From: Amblyornis subalaris
Lineage: Eukaryota; Chordata; Aves; Passeriformes; Ptilonorhynchidae
Reading direction: 5' to 3'
Assembly: GCA_018881555.1 (NCBI GenBank)
Contig: JACAXG010000064.1
Coordinates: 2,106,852 to 2,170,851, forward strand
DNA: 64,000 bases
Shown here in pieces: positions 34,939 to 47,800 of the stretch. Under the pieces are notes generated by a model, which saw only the letters and a program-made list of their open reading frames with translations, was not told where the DNA came from and searched no databases. Within the stretch, counting starts at the first letter, position 1, and the number at the start of each line of letters is the position of its first letter. The position numbers and the translations under genes are program-made.

Positions 34939-37568
34939 CTCAGATAGCACATGAAGGAGGAAGTCTTTGTTTATTCAAGAAGAGGAAAGAGAAGGGGAAG
35001 CAATGACCTCAGTGTCCTTCGTTAACCTTACTGATATGTTTTGAATCATCANTGGCTGTGTACCTGTCACTGCTGCCTGCTGGCTGCAGGAGAAACTGTG
35101 CCCTTTCCCTTCTCAAGGGTCACAGGGACAGGCTTGTGATGGCTGATGAACAACCCCTGCCTCTTTCAGTTGATTTCAGAGCCCACTGTGGGGACAGAGC
35201 TGTATCCTAGTTTTTGCCAGGAGTGGAGGCATTAGGGAACAGGCAGCTTGCCGAGCTCTGCAGTGACGCACTGGCAGCATCCAGACTCCTGTCTCCCAGC
35301 CCTCTCCATCTCCAGCCAGGCTATCTCCAAGGATAGTCCTGTGCCAGGCCGCGGATGCGGTTCTCTCCAGGTCTCTCCTCTGCACACAGAGGGCTCACCA
35401 GGGTCGCAGAGCTGGCCCAGCTCTGCCTGAAGGTGAGCAGAGATGGTCCCCACCAGAGGGGAATGCTCTCCATCTCCTGTCCATCTCCACAATCTGATGT
35501 GTGTTTGAGGGCAGGCGTTCTCCAGCTTTTCTACAGGGACTTGTCCTTTCCCCTGGTGTTACAGAGGGGACAGAGAGACTGTGATCCCATGCTTTGTTTA
35601 AACCCTTTGATACCAAACACCTTGCTCTCCTCACCTACAAATTTTCACACCATATGTNGAAAAAACCTTTCTTTGGACTTCTGAAAGTCCCATGTTTGTG
35701 GGGTAAAAATTGTTGAGCAGGAGCAGAGTTACAGTCATGCACAGTGATTGCATAAGGGGATTTCCTGGCCACTTAGGAAACCTGACAGAAATACAAACCC
35801 AAGCAAAAAAATCCCTTCTTGAAATCAGGTTCCTCAAAGAGCTCAGGGATGTGGTGGCTGGGCAGGACAGACATTGACCAGGCCCTGCCCCAGCTCAACC
35901 ACCCTGGTTCCCTCGGGCACCCTCCCAGCCTGCCCTCCAGCACCAGCTGAGTCTCGGGTCACAGNAGGGATTTATCCCCCACCTGCCTCAGAAAGTTTTA
36001 GTCATCACTCAGCTGCTGAATAACCCTCTTGTCTGAATTCCCCCGAAGGCCCAGAAGGACTCTGCTTATCTAANGCTCATTTGACCGGATAATTTGAAGG
36101 CAGTTCCAAGCACTGTGGAAGTGACCTGCTCTAAGTCAGTTCAGCTTTTCAATCCCCTTGGCTGCAGGATCAGCAGTTTTCCTTGTACTTTTTTTTCTGC
36201 CTGGTGCAGGCTCTGACATTTCTACTGTCCCAAGCATCACGTTTACCCTGCTGGGACTCAGAGGATGAATGGTGCCCCTGGTTCCCACCACAACGTGTGT
36301 GTTACCTTCCCTGGACTGATGGAAACTCCATTACAGGGGATCTTCTGCAAAGGGTTATTGATCTTAAACCCCTTTTTTTGTCTCATCCTCGAGTGCTTGA
36401 AAGTGGCTTCCTAGAGCAGGTCTGGCCTCTGAGTATAGTATTAACAGCTTGTTCCTGCACTGTCTCCGTTTTGGGTGTTATTGATTAATCCTGATGCTGT
36501 TTGCTGTTTTGCTGGCGGGGTTGTGTTGCTTTCTCGCTGCTGGGAAGATAAGCTGCCTCCATCCCATGGGCAGAGCACAACAGGTATTTAGCTCCAGTGC
36601 TAATACTTTCCAACAAAAACTTTGTTTTCTGCGACCAATCTCGTGCCCAGCTTTGAAACCCTTTCAATGGGTCCATTCACTGCACAGCCGCCCGTGAACG
36701 TATGTGAACGTTACTCAGACAATCGCCTTGTGTTTGCTCTCCTCCTCCCACTGGGTGCCCAGCTTTTCCTGAAACTGCTAACGGGAAGTGGCAAAATCAT
36801 CCTGAGCCTCTGAAATGACTGAGCCATCTTTTCATACCTTTCAAAGGCCAGGTCCTGCAACAGCAGGATGCCACAGACTGTAGCTAAGGATGTTGAATTC
36901 TGATATACTGGGGATAAGAAGCTAATACTGCCTTGCTTTCTCTTGATGTGCTTTCCCCCCTTCACTCTCCCATACCTTTGAATCCTTTCCCATTTCAGCT
37001 AGATCTGGTGAAATGCCAAAGACTGTAGATACCAAAATTTCTACCACTTTTGCAAATGTTAATTGCTGGATAAAGGAAAGGCCTCTTTTGGTNCCTCAGC
37101 TAATGGAAATATAATGCTATAAGGATACTGTGTGTTACCCCAGAGCAGAAGTCCCTAACAATCTCCAAGATCTCTCTGTAAAAACCCTTCCAATCTCTTT
37201 AAAACAGGTTCCATTGATCCACTTCTCCAAGGACAGCTTGTTCATTGCAGTGAATGATTTGCAGGGGTTTGTTAGGTCCTCTCCCATATCTTGTTGCACT
37301 TTAGTTGAACTGTAGTTCCTCAGTCTGTGAGTCCTGGACTGGATGAGCTGATAGACCACCATAAGTGCCACTGCAGGAGGATGGCTTTGTGGCTTTGTGA
37401 CCTGGGTCATGCTGGTGATAGGAGGGAGGACCACAGCAATATCCTCCAGCCCTGGTCTCTGTGCTGGTTATATTAACTCTCTTTGCCACTCAGGACATCC
37501 GGCTGCAGCATCAGAGGAATTTATTCTCTGGAGGAAATTGTTGAAATTGGATGGGTTGTGGTGGGGGG
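34939..37568. other. Unique sequence, no genes recognised
   Basis: No recognised exons or repeats. Around 36480-36700 there are TTGATTAATCC and GAAGATAAGC (homeodomain- and GATA-type) motifs near a CpG, which might be regulatory; support is weak. Confidence 0.3.
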
Positions 37569-37827
37569 ACACGGGGAAAAGGGGGAATGGCTTTAAACTA
37601 AAAAAGGGCAGATTTAGATAAGCTATTAGAAAGAAATTCTTTACTGTGAAGCTAGAGATGCACTGGAACAGGTTGTCCAGAGAAGCTGTGGATGCCACAT
37701 CCCTGGNGGTGTTCAAGGCCAGGTTGGCTGGGGCTTTGGGCAACCTGGTCTAGTGGAAGGTGTCCCTGCTTATGGCTGGGGGCTTGGAATGAGATGATCA
37801 ACCCAAACCATTCTGTGGTTCTGTGAC
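37569..37827 (+). mobile_element. CR1 LINE 3' end, plus orientation
   Basis: CR1 3'UTR with GGCTTTAAACTAAAAAAGGG, GCAGATTTAGATAAGCTATT, GAAGCTGTGGATGCCACATC and GGTCTAGTGGAAGGTGTCCC. The usual GATCTTTAAGGTCCCTTCC segment near the end is deleted before the CCATTCTGTGGTTCTGTGA tail. Confidence 0.92.
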
Positions 37828-39499
37828 TTTGCATTGTTTTAGCCTTGAAACCCAAGGGGCCTGGACTGAAGCCAGAGAAGTGGCAGTGAAAGACAACATG
37901 GGACTTTTAGATCTCAAGTGGATGAGCCTGAATATGAGGTGGGATCTTTTCAGAAGCAAACTCATCTGGTTTTGTGTTTTTGCTCTATAGAGGACATCAT
38001 CCCTTTAGGATGCCCAGACACACTAGCAAGTCACAGCTGTGCTGTAAATCTGTTGTGTCTCTGCCTCTGGTGAGGACTCTCTGGGAATACCCATACCCTG
38101 CCCCTCCTTCCCTGTCCCATTTCTTCCTCGTTCCATCTCTTTTCCCTCGTGCTTGCTTCCTTTCCCTTTCCACCTCACAACTGTCCTGAGCTGCCTTGCA
38201 GACTCTGACCTCCTCCATGGTGACCTTGCCATCATGGCCTCCTCCTTGCTTCCCATTTGCCTTCATCCAATTATCATGNTACTTTCTGATCTCTTAGAGG
38301 AACTCTGCCAAAAATCCCCCCTCTGTGCTGTGTGCTTGCCAGGTCTGAGCAGGAAAATAGTGTTTCCTGCTATTTCATTATCAGCAGTCAGGAAGGTTTC
38401 TCCCGCTGAGGGAAGGCACTTCAGTGAATTACATCCCTCCTCAGCTGCCTCAGAGGAGATCATGTGTGTTAAATCTGGTCCCTTCTATCCCTAATTTTCC
38501 CCTTGTAGATGCACCACGGATGTCAATAAGAAGAACAGAGATGTGAGGCTCATCCCAAATCCTGATGGGTGTCCTCAGAGCCCCTGCACAATTTGGCCTC
38601 ATCTCCCTTGAGGACAAANTTATGTCCTAATCTGAGCTACAAGCTCAAGGGGAATCCCCAGAGAGGGCAAGAAATCCCACGGCTTTACTGTGAGGGAGCA
38701 AGCCCAGGCTCTCCCAGGGTCTCTTCTTAGGGAGCAGACAGCAGGAATCTTTTATTCCAGGTTAGTTGCTGGACATGGATCTTCAGGACACATACATGGC
38801 TCTGGATGTGATTTTCCCCGGGACAGCTGCTATGTGTAGTAGCAGGAGGTGGTGACAAATTGCCCCTTGCTGTATGTGTTTGTAGAACTGATGCAAAGGT
38901 GTTGCAGGTTGTGGCAGATTCACCCTCCATAGTCAGAGAGAAACAGGCATGACTAGGACATCTCATCCCAGGTGATGTCTCCCCACGGATGCTATGGAAT
39001 CTGGATGACAAGGTCATGTGCAGACACCTGCTCCTGTCTGCTGGCACCTTAGGATTCAGACAGNAATTGCCCTCATTTGCAGCTCTCACCACAGTTTAGG
39101 ATAAACTGGGAACTAAGGGACCCTCTGGCAGAGGGAGCAGCAGAACTACTTGTCCCTAAGGGAGCTTGGCTGAGCAGGATAAATTTTGGCAAACATCTGG
39201 TGAGGTTTCTTGGGCAGTTCTGCACCTGCAGGTCTTTCAGCCAGAGTCTTACTCTGACCCTTTCTCCTTTGCAGGTACAATCCTTCTCTGTTATAAAGGA
39301 TGGGATATGTGTGACTCTAAGCACAGTGTCTGGCATGTTGGGGTCTGATTCATGAGTCAGAGCTAGAAATCAACCAAAGAGAAGAGCCAGCAGGGGTGAG
39401 TCATTGCAGGGTTAAAATCCCCTTTCCAGGTCAGTCAGGCAGTGCAATCCAGCCACCTTCCCTTCCTTCCCATGGATGTGTGTTTGTGCACTTACACCA
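37828..39499. other. Unique sequence, nothing recognised
   Basis: No repeat or domain is recognised. Open frames of 90-120 codons (38153-38494 plus, 38727-39092 minus) have no signature and include N positions. Confidence 0.35.
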
Positions 39500-40240
39500 C
39501 AGCATCTTGTTTAATGAAAAGGATTTATTTTGATAGATGAAGGCTTCTGGTTATGTAATTGCCCTTGTAAGGAAGCACAGAGGAGAATTTTAACAATATT
39601 GCTGGCTCTTATGCAAGAGTGTTGCCAGTGTTTACTCTGCAGACACGTGAATCTCCTCTGTCATTTGGGCAGAAAACGATGCCTTAATCTTCTAAGACAT
39701 TTATGAAACATTGGATTACGCCAGGATCAGTGTGCTATCATCTGTAAGAAATTTACTGGCTGATTGGATTGCACAGAACTTTTCAAGGCAGGTTTTACAT
39801 TTAAATTTTGCATTTCCGTGCTGGAAGAACAGCAGATATCAAGCTCTTAAGAGCCTTGGATAAATCATGAGGTCCTAGTTTTCAGCAATTACTATCAGTG
39901 GAAAGCTGGGCTTGTGCATCTGTCAAGAATAGAAGCTGTATTGCTGATTACTGGTCTCCTAGATACATTTTCATCATATTTCTCAGCTAAAGGGAATTAA
40001 ACAGACCTAAATTGCACGGTAATGCTGAGAGGCCATCCTGAATCTTATCTGTTCCCTGGAGGGCTGCGAGATGATTTAATGACAAAGGTTTAGTGTTCTA
40101 AGCAGTGGCTGGAGCAGTGACTTGAGAGCTAAATTAGGAATATAATAAGGTATAGGACACCAAACCAACTTCAGCTAAGTTTGCTCTGGCCTTGTGGCAG
40201 GTGCTGACACGATTGTTCAAATTCAAGAAAAAAGTCCTAT
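39500..40240. other. AT-rich candidate conserved non-coding block
   Basis: About 740 bases contain no open frame of 60 codons or more, no repeat family and no N base. They are AT-rich with many CATTA/TTTAAT/GATTG cores (for example TTGGATTACGCC, TTGGATTGCACAG, GATGATTTAATGAC). The texture is like vertebrate developmental enhancers, but conservation cannot be judged from a single sequence. Confidence 0.3.
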
Positions 40241-42135
40241 TTGTTTTTGCTTTTTTTCTCCCTGCTCCTTTAGCAAATTGGAGCCACTGGAGGTTTCTGG
40301 GATGTATGTTGTAATGCTGTTATAGTGCAGGAGAGCGTCTGGGGTGAAAAGCCTGGTTTTCAGCTGCATTTTGCTTGTGGCTCCTCAGGTTTTCCAGCAG
40401 AGGTGCAGCCCTATCCATGGTTCCAGGCAGCTGAAACATGCTGCATGAGCCCCAGCACTCAAAGGACTTTGGCACCCACAGCCCATGTTGGAGCCTTTGC
40501 CACAGCCTATCTCCAGACTCTTCTTGACCAGAGACCTGGACCCAGAATTACCAGCTTTGGAGGCTCAGGATGTCTTTCAAGGCAGTAGAGTTCAAAACTG
40601 GAGGTGGTAAGTGCCATAAAAATGCTGCCCTTTGAAAAACACCCTTTTGGGTGTAGTTGGAATCATGTGCTCACATGAGTGTCAGATATATGCAGTGTTG
40701 GATACCAATAATGATCCTCTTGCCACTCTCCTGGCTGAAGTAGAATGCTGGCCCAGTCCACCAAATGTTGACCTTTCTTAGGAAGTCCAACCCTGTGATT
40801 CCCACACTTCTCCATGCCCCATAGAATAAAAAAGCAAGGCTTGCTACAAGTTAAAAGGAGATCCCTAGTATCCTCTGGAAATCTGGTCACAATCCCTGCC
40901 TGTATGTACACAATAGTCCAGGCTTATTTATTGCTTTTCACCAGATGTTTATGAATCATCAATCACCAGCTGAAGGTTTCCCTCCCCACTTCCTTCTTCT
41001 CCAGTAACCCAGCAATGGATCCACTGGTTCTGGCTGTTCTTCCTTTTACAGGTAGATAAACTGAGGCAGGGATTTGGCAGAGCTGGAGGCAACAGATGTT
41101 GTGGGCCTGGATGTTCCAAGGGCAGGTTAAACTGGGAGCTCTCAGGTTCAGGCACGCTTGATCGTGCCTTGGGGCAGAGGGAAGGACAAGGTCACCTCCT
41201 CACGGCCTTCCCAATCTCCCTCTCAGTGGTTTGAAGAGCCACCCAGTTACTTTGGAAACAAGGCCCTCCCATCAGTGACACACAGGTTTCTTACAGTCTT
41301 CCTGTTTATGTCTAACCGATGCTCTTGTTCCCACAGTGTTTGCAGTGCTTGGGGCTCTGGGGCTGTGAGTGGAGGATTCAGGGAATGACACGCACAGAGA
41401 TCCTTGAGCAAGGGGCTCACCCACCAGGAATGTGAATATCCACAATGCGTGGCAGTGGGGGAGTGCAGAGGTGCTCCTGACCCCAGGGGAGGGACTGGGA
41501 TGTACACTGGCACATATTGGGTCTCAGAGTGGGTGTCAGCATTGTGGATGGAGATTGTGTTTGTTAGCAGGTCACCAGGCAAGGCCAGGGCTCTCTGGGT
41601 GTGACAGGGAACCTTGCCATGGGTGGGAAGGAGTTAATTTCTCCTTGGGTGGGGAGGACAAAGAACTGGGTGTGGGTCAAGTAGGCACATAGTGTGAAGA
41701 AAAGGAATGGCATTACCTGCGAGATTTGTGGCTGGATGTGGACTTAACAGTGTTTTGAAACCCCCTTGAAATAACTCAGCCCTCCCAGAGAACTCTTCCA
41801 CAGCAGAGGGTGAGTCTCAGGGTCAGCCTCGTGTGCGGTTGCAGGAGCAGGATGGGCGGGCTGCGAGATCCCGCAGTGGCACACCTCCCCAGGCACTGAG
41901 GTTCTGGGAACACCGTGTCTGCCCCGCCTTTGCCCTGGTGTAAATGATTAAACCAGGGCACTGAGTAACAAAGAGTCTTTCCCNTGGCCCTGGGCCCAGA
42001 GGAGGAAATCACAAGCTCCATCCAACAACCATCACCAATGTTAATTCCTGGGATGGAGAGACAGGCTGGTTGTGTAGCCGTAGTCCAGGGCTCAAAGGCA
42101 CCAGCCTCATGCAGCACATGAAGAAAGGCAGCTGA
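40241..42135. other. Unique sequence, no genes recognised
   Basis: No known domain or repeat. The 111-codon minus frame at 41247-41582 and 113-codon minus frame at 41776-42117 have no signature. Confidence 0.35.
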
Positions 42136-42582
42136 AATAGAATCATAGAGTCATTTAGGTTGGAAAAGACCTCTAAAATNATTGAATCCAACCGTTAACN
42201 CAGCACTGCAAACTCCACCACTAAATCATCTCCCCATCTGCATGTCTTTTAAATCCTTTCAGGGATAGTGACTCCACCACTTCCCTGAGCAGCTTGTTCC
42301 AATGCCTGACTACCCCTTCCGTGGAGAGATGTTCCATAATATACAACTGAAATCTCCCCTGGTGCATCTTGAGGCCATTTCCTCTTGTCCTGTCACTTGT
42401 TATTTGGGACAAGAGACCAAACCCCACCTGGCTCCAACCTCCTGTCAGGGAGTTGTAGAGAGCAGGAAGATCACTCCTGATCCTCCTTTTCTCTGGGCTG
42501 AGCCCCCCCAGCTCCCTCAGCCAATCTTCATCAAATTCTTGCTCCAGACCCTTCCCCAGTTCTGTCGCCCTTCTCCGCCCAT
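42136..42582 (-). mobile_element. CR1 LINE fragment, minus orientation
   Basis: The plus strand starts with AATAGAATCATAGAGTCATT, then TAGGTTGGAAAAGACCTCTA and CCACTTCCCTGAGCAGCTTG. It runs into the reverse complement of the CR1 ORF2 tail near 42500-42580. The minus-strand frame at 42221-42694 translates to remnants such as EDWLRELGGLSPEKRR, a CR1 motif, with the terminal element boundary at 42136. Confidence 0.92.
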
Positions 42583-42997
42583 GAGTTAGCTGCTGTTTAT
42601 CTGCCTGGCTCACAAATAAATACTGATCATGGGTCTTGTTGCTAAAAGCAGAAGCAGGAAGGTCAATCACCTGCTGGAGAGGGATCAAAGACAACGCTCC
42701 GGCCCTGCTGTGCTGTTGCTTGGAGTTGGATGGAGGTGGAGGTGTGCCCCTCCCTTGGCAGGGGTTCCATGGCCAGGTCTGCCTAGGGCAGCATAGGATC
42801 TGCTGTCAGTGCAGAGCCTNCCCAGCTTCCTGGCACAGCAGAGATATGAGAAAAGGACAAATGGAACAAGCGATGTTATTCTAGAATCAACAAAAACCAA
42901 CCTGTCCCTTGAAGAACCCTTCCTGACATGAGGCCACACTGGAGGGCACAGCATTCACATAGTGCATCCATACTTTGTTGCAGGAGTCAATGACTGC
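42583..42997. other. Unique sequence, nothing recognised
   Basis: Spacer between two CR1 copies. Nothing recognised. Confidence 0.35.
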
Positions 42998-43045
42998 AGG
43001 ATAGTTCAGGTTGGAATGGACACTGGAAGGTCTCTAGTACAACCT
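42998..43045 (-). mobile_element. CR1 3' terminal remnant, minus orientation
   Basis: About 48 bases (AGGATAGTTCAGGTTGGAAT, then GACACTGGAAGGTCTCTAGT) match the reverse complement of a CR1 3' end. The ATTCTATG repeats themselves have been lost. Confidence 0.7.
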
Positions 43046-44039
43046 GCGGCACACCTGGAGGAAGGACAAGGAGTCTCATTTCTCATGTGCCACTGCTGGG
43101 GAACAGAGGGTGGCCAGCACCGGTTTCTGCAACATTCCTGACTGGAATGATGAGTCACTGTTAGAGGTGTGGTCAGCACATGTAGCTGGGCTGTCTTCTC
43201 ATTCACAAATGTTATAGGCTTCCAGGATGGGTTGAGGTGTGTAAATATGTTGAAAATATAGATGTAGTGTTTGGCTCATCTTGAGATTTCCATCCAGATG
43301 CGAGATTCATATAGAAGACCAGAACCGCATTAAGTCAGATACTGAGCATTGTGGCATTGCCACAAACCAAAACTCTTATGTTGTTGGTGAAATAACTGAT
43401 GTCTGTCAGTCAAGCACAGAGCTCTGGGCTCCTCTTATCGTGCGGATGGCATGTCAGAACANTCAGCTGTAGAAAAGCAAGTTGTAACATCTCCATGTCA
43501 TTGGTGGGGAGCTGCACCATGAAGAGATTCAATGGGTTTCAGCCAGAGGTACATCCAAGCATCTCGAATAGCATGTGGTGATTATGTTTTGGCAAGTGGG
43601 TTATCGGTACATTCACTCAGTTACATTGCTAATCAGTCTCCACTGACAGTGCTGATGAGCTCCTTGGTGGCTGTAATGTGACATCAGGCATTAACACCCA
43701 TGGAGACACCTGCAATTAAGCATTGTAACCTGCATCTGCCTCCTGTCCCCACTGGCTTTCCAAATACCTCCTTGAGGTCATGCAGGAAGGTTGTGCTGGA
43801 GATGGGGAATGCTTCTGGATCTCCTGACTCCCTGACTTGCACACTAGCTCCCATTCACTCATGCCAGGGTGCTCACATGTCTCATGGAACCACCTCTTCA
43901 CCTCCAGCCATCAGCTTCCCAAGCAGCCTCTTGGTTTGTGCTTTGAGGTTCAGGCCACCACGCCTGGCTGGGGTCAGAGAAAGCCTATAGAGGGGTGTCC
44001 TCACCCATGATGAGCACTCTGAGGTGCTTCAAGGTTACA
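43046..44039. other. Unique sequence, nothing recognised
   Basis: No exon, RNA gene or repeat recognised. Confidence 0.35.
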
Positions 44040-44172
44040 GGTCAATGACAACAGCATATAATATCAGCAATAACTCTATTATTCTTCTGATTGTCAGAGG
44101 AATAACAGCAATTACTATCATTAATATTAATAACAGTGGAAGTAAAAATAGGTATTAATATCTGCTGTTAAT
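44040..44172. other. TAAT-dense AT-rich block
   Basis: In about 130 bases there are at least seven ATTA/TAAT cores (homeodomain-type), including CATTAATATTAATAACAG, GTATTAATATC and GTTAATTACCATTAC. The block has no CpG and no long frame. It stops about a dozen bases before the CR1 at 44185. It may be a homeodomain-bound enhancer fragment or simply a low-complexity AT-rich patch. Confidence 0.35.
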
Positions 44173-44184
44173 TACCATTACTGT

Positions 44185-44805
44185 GAGAACTCATGAAGTT
44201 CAACAAGGCCCAGTCCTGAACGTGCATTGGGGCATTCCCAAACACAAATACAAGCTGGGCATAGAATAGATTGAGAGCAGCCCTGGGGAGAAGGACTTGT
44301 TGGTGCTGGTGGATGAAAGGCTGGACATGAGCTGTCAATGTGCACTTGCAGTCCAGAAAGCCAGAGGTGTCCTGGGCTGCTACAAAAGCAGCGTGGGCAG
44401 CAAGTGAGGGAGGGCATTCTGGCCCTCTGCTCTGGTGAGACCCACTTGGAGCTCTGCATCTGCCCCTGGGGTCCCCAACATTAGAAGGATGTGGACCTGT
44501 GAGGGTGGTGAGGCTCTGGCACAGGTTGCCCAGAGAAGCTGTGGCTGCCCCATCCCTGGAAGTGTTCGAGGCAGGCTGGTCAGGGTTTTGAGCAGAGGTC
44601 TGACCAGGGTGGTCAGGCATCAGAACAGGCTGCCCCTGTAAGCGGTGGAGTCACCATACCTGGAAGTATTTAAAAGAAGTGTAGATGTGGCACTTAGGGA
44701 CATGGTTTAGTTGCGGACTTGGCAGTGCTGGGTTAATGGTTGTAATTGATTATCTTAGAGGTCATTTCCAACCTAAATGATTCTGTGATTCAATGATTCT
44801 CCGTC
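44185..44805 (+). mobile_element. Mosaic CR1 LINE: ORF2 tail plus two different 3' ends
   Basis: Three CR1 blocks are joined in the same orientation. Block 1 (44185 to about 44492) is ORF2 sequence, with translatable pieces such as LMKFNKAQS and [18 protein letters not shown]. Block 2 (about 44499-44602) is the 3'UTR type with GAAGCTGTGGCTGCCCCATC. Block 3 (about 44612-44805) is the other subfamily's 3'UTR (GGCATCAGAACAGGCTGCCC, TATTTAAAAGAAGTGTAGAT) with tail ATTCTGTGATTCAATGATTCT. Nested insertion followed by deletion, or recombination between subfamilies, would explain it. Not functional. Confidence 0.88.
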
Positions 44806-47800
44806 CAGAGGTAGCAGGGATGTGGTAACAGGGACAGCTTTCCCCATAGTGGGGAATGAGGGTTCTCTTGGTCTCCTTTAGCAGGTGAGTCCTGCAGGTG
44901 CAGGAGAGTCGCTATTGTGGCCCTGTCCCTCCCTGCCTGATGCTCTGTCACCAGTAATTCATATCCTGGGTGCTTTGGAAACTGAGCGCTGAAGATCCAT
45001 TTTTAATTGTTTGGGGATTATGCCAGCCCTGGGATTACATCTGAAGCTCAGCAACATTGCAGCTTGCAAGCTGCACTACTGACATCTGCCGCTCGCTGCT
45101 TCGTTTCCTGAATGGGCTTTGGATAATGCTGCTATCCAAATCCCTCCCTATAGGAGGGACTGGATGTGAAGGGAAACAGCCTCAATTCTCATCACCCTGA
45201 TGGAGCCCTCATTATTGCCAGGNTGGTTGCTTGCTGTGGATATTTCACCACTACAGTGTAAGGATGCCTTTACCATGCTCCTGCTCCACATGCNGCCCAG
45301 CAGTGCCACATGCTGTGAAACTGGTGGATGTGGAGCATGTTACAGACCTCCCCAGGATGGGCAGAGAGAACTTCTGTTCCGTGGAATGATGCTGGAGGGG
45401 AGGAAGGCAGGGTTACTGTTGTCTTAGCCCTCCCTGGGGTAAATTCACACCAATGTCTGCCACTAAAGAGAAATGATCTCCTAGGGACAGCTTGGTGTGG
45501 ACACACAACCCTTGGCTCAGGGTGTTTCTTGGCTGGTTACACCAGAGTGGCTAAAAGTTTACAGTTGTTTCTAGCAAGGNGGTTTGAAGAGCAATAGCCT
45601 CAATTTGTTGATCCTGCAGTATCTCCCACAGAAGTTTGAGACTGTGTTTGAAATGTCTCAGATGATGAGGTCTGTGTGGGCAGGTTCCTGAGTGGCAGCA
45701 TCTTGTCCCATTATGAAGGTGGTGTTATGCTGTCAGTGGGAGAAGGGATTTTGTGTGTGTTGGGGAGTTATGATGGAAATGTTGGGACTGGAAAGAATGG
45801 AAATTGGATGAAGATCGGTGTAGGAGCACCAGAAGGGACAAACAGCAGAGGGCTGCAGAAATGGCAGGTCTAGATGGCCACTAGATGAGCAAATCAGCAA
45901 GAGCCCAGCACAGCTACGTGCAATGTCTCAGGACATCCAGGCTAGGAAAGAAAAGCCAGTTAGTAAATCCTGGTGCCTCACAAAGGCAGGACAGGTTGGA
46001 GAGACAAATCACTGGCAGCTCCTTCAGGGATAAAAAGGTACATCCAAACCCAGCATACTGTCACCAGCCTGGGAGAAACCCAAGAATTGTGCTGAGGGCT
46101 TGATAGTCATTGTCCCCTGTGCCTGGAGCAGATAAATGCTGAAGGGTGATGGATACTTATGGCTTAGGATGTGACAAGATCCCAAGAGGGTGCTGGAATG
46201 GGAGTAAGCCTCATCCATTCATATTTCTGTAACCAGTGAAAAGCTGTCCTTGGATATAAAATTGGATGTGAAATTGCCTTTGCCTCTGAGTCATTCCTGA
46301 AATGTCTCCCCATTGCTATTTGTCAGATGCAATCACTCCACAAATAGCAAGTAGTGGCAGAAGCAGCAGCTGTGGCCCAGGGAATACACTGTAGACTTCA
46401 GGAAAATGGTGTCTATAATGTGCCCAGCTGATGCAGAATTAATCAGGTTTGAAAAAAGAACACGGCTCTTGCACCCTGGGGGACTGTACCTAAAAATTCC
46501 TGCCTATGTGGATCTTCCCCCATCGTGCTCCTTGACACAACTTCTAAGAGAAATAAATGAGTTTATCTCCCACATTGCCTGCAGACCTTTCACATGGAAA
46601 NAGTGGGATTAAGGAGATTAAGATTTAGCTTCAACTCGGATAAAGAACAACAAAGAATGATTAACACTTGAAATGGTTCCCAGTCATTAGATCTGAACTC
46701 CAGTCTCCCTGTATTTCCTCTNGTGAAGAGCTTTTCTGTTGTGTTCATTGCTGTCACATCTGATCCCGTAAGACAGCAGGAATAAACCAAATGGTTCCCT
46801 ATGCTGAGACAGGCTCTAAAACACCCAAGGTTTGGGCCATGGAGAATGTAGAAGGCATGAAAGAGCAAAAGGATACTAGGAGATTTATGCCATGGTTGTA
46901 GGGAAGGCTGCTCTTGAGAAGGACTGGGAATCAGGGAGAACAGGCTCAAGGNGGTGGAGAGTAGAGTTTAAGTGTTGGGGTTTTGGTTTCAGGTGAACAG
47001 GAAGGAGGAGAAGGCAGGAGGCCATAGGCTTGGAGGGGATCTGAGTGTTTGCTGGGAATTTTACCTTTCAGAGGAGATCCTGCTCCTGCAGGATTAAATC
47101 CTTCCTACAGAATCCAGGCTTGCTTCCTGAACAGNTGGTTGCTCACAAATGGTGATGCTCAGTATCTCCAACCGGATGCAGCATGTGAGGTCAGGAAAGG
47201 GTGTATGATCCCCGTTCCAGGTCTTGCATATCCTTGTACTTTTAATAGTGTTCTGGAGACTGCAGAGCAGGGCAGACCAGCTTGAAGCCTTCCTTGTCTT
47301 GGCCTGATCATCAAGTTTCTTTACAGAATAACTTGGTCCCTTTTTGTGCTGCCCCGTATGTTAGATGAGACACAGATGTTTGCTCTGACAATAAGTCATT
47401 ACCACAGCTGTAGCTGTCAAGAAAGGTGGTGTTTTTTGCATCTGGATCAGGGAAAGTCAAAGCCTTTAGCATAGTTCAAACCACAGAAGTTACTGTGCTT
47501 TTTGGGAGTCTGAGATGAGCCAGACAGATCAGTACCAGCAAAGGAATCTCTCTCTGTGACTACTGCAATAATAAGTTTAGCGTGAAGGGGCTTTGAATCC
47601 CTTCTTCCGCTGCCCAGCACTGCCTGTGCCTGCTCTGCCCTCTCTGCCCTGCCTGTTTATCCTACTTGGGGTCAGGGGTTTACCGCATCTCCATAGGACA
47701 GCACAGTGGGGCCTTGCTGGCATCTGAGGTCTCCAGGTGTCACTGCAATGGCAGTTCTAGGGTCACCCATGTGTGTGTGAGTTGTATTTTCAAACACATG

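Noticed and set aside
42221..42694. 157-codon minus-strand frame
   Set aside because: CR1 remnant translation.
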